Source: an uncultured Prevotellaceae bacterium (GTDB lineage Bacteria > Bacteroidota > Bacteroidia > Bacteroidales > Muribaculaceae). From it: a stretch of 41,737 nt of DNA. The notes beneath the pieces are model-generated. The model was not told the origin of the DNA and did no database searches. It saw only the letters and a program-made list of their open reading frames with translations. The stretch is from assembly GCA_900317835.1 (NCBI GenBank), contig ONIL01000024.1:1-41737 (forward strand). The letters run 5' to 3'. Positions 41,642 through 41,737 of the stretch are shown here, piece by piece. The position numbers and the translations under genes were made by a program. Numbering within the stretch: the stretch's first letter is position 1; each line of letters opens with the position of its first letter.

Positions 41642-41737
41642 ATGGAGATATTACATCAATACTATTACCGCCGGGGGTTGGCGGCGACAAAGGCAGTGAT
41701 CTTTACCATCCTGTCGGTGCTGTTTGTCGCTTTCGCA
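41642..41737 (+). CDS. Start of an unidentified membrane protein, cut by the window edge
   Basis: An ATG at 41642 opens a frame that runs to the edge: MEILHQYYYRRGLAATKAVI, then FTILSVLFVAFA. It looks like a short cytoplasmic lead with basic residues followed by a first membrane helix. Codon use is GC-richer than in the island to the left. Too little is present to name the family. Confidence 0.5.
   Translation, partial: MEILHQYYYRRGLAATKAVIFTILSVLFVAFA

Overview
The window reads as a chromosomal segment of a gut-type Bacteroidales bacterium. A Muribaculaceae- or Prevotellaceae-like host is my best guess from gene content, not from a marker gene. Supporting signs are the -7 promoter boxes of the form TAnnTTTG in front of many genes, a C10 (streptopain-like) peptidase with a terminal dockerin, a very large surface protein with a T9SS-like C-terminal sorting segment, a SecD-SecF fusion, the long form of IspG and a reverse rubrerythrin. 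No rRNA, CRISPR array, transposase or integrase was seen.

Region by region. 1-1528: the 3' part of a secreted C10 peptidase gene broken by two compensating frame changes. 1600-2941: a tRNA-Leu(UAG) whose 3' end and downstream hairpin are duplicated 1.2 kb away; the AT-rich stretch between holds a lipoprotein gene and a possible 32-residue ORF, which looks like a small tRNA-targeted insertion or its remnant. 3374-9880: a 2168-residue modular surface protein. 10113-11828: an Lrp/AsnC regulator and a GDP-mannose pyrophosphorylase. 11920-13856 (minus): argR, an argC-like gene without its catalytic residues, and ssb. 14200-15777: cstA. 15984-21001: a tight run rpoN, PAP2-like membrane protein, ispG, degenerate thioredoxin-like lipoprotein. 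21211-24222: secDF, then tRNA-Arg(CCU). 24427-26406 (minus): two glycosyltransferases. 26555-27308 (minus): reverse rubrerythrin preceded by a 37-residue rubredoxin-like gene. 27472-29577: gapA, divergent mscL, and a 72-residue LuxR-type regulator. 29578-30062: a long non-coding gap with a promoter-terminator pair that could make a ~100-nt RNA. 30063-35920 (minus): a calcineurin-like phosphoesterase behind a GH27 alpha-galactosidase, then a second, paralogous phosphoesterase behind aroA. 36087-37631: comM/yifB. 37640-41519: an AT-rich accessory island with an AlbA_2/ATPase protein and two membrane proteins. 41642-41737: the start of another membrane protein.

Most genes are housekeeping (cell envelope and secretion, isoprenoid and shikimate pathways, glycolysis, sigma-54 transcription, oxidative stress defence). 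The parts that deserve attention are the ArgR/ArgC-like pair with substituted ligand and catalytic residues, the tRNA-Leu end duplication, the candidate small RNA, the stand-alone mini-rubredoxin, the phosphoesterase paralogues, and the AT-rich island with its repeated TTGTTAAT octamers and a 27-bp palindrome. All functional statements rest on reading the sequence and on remembered family features; no search was run.
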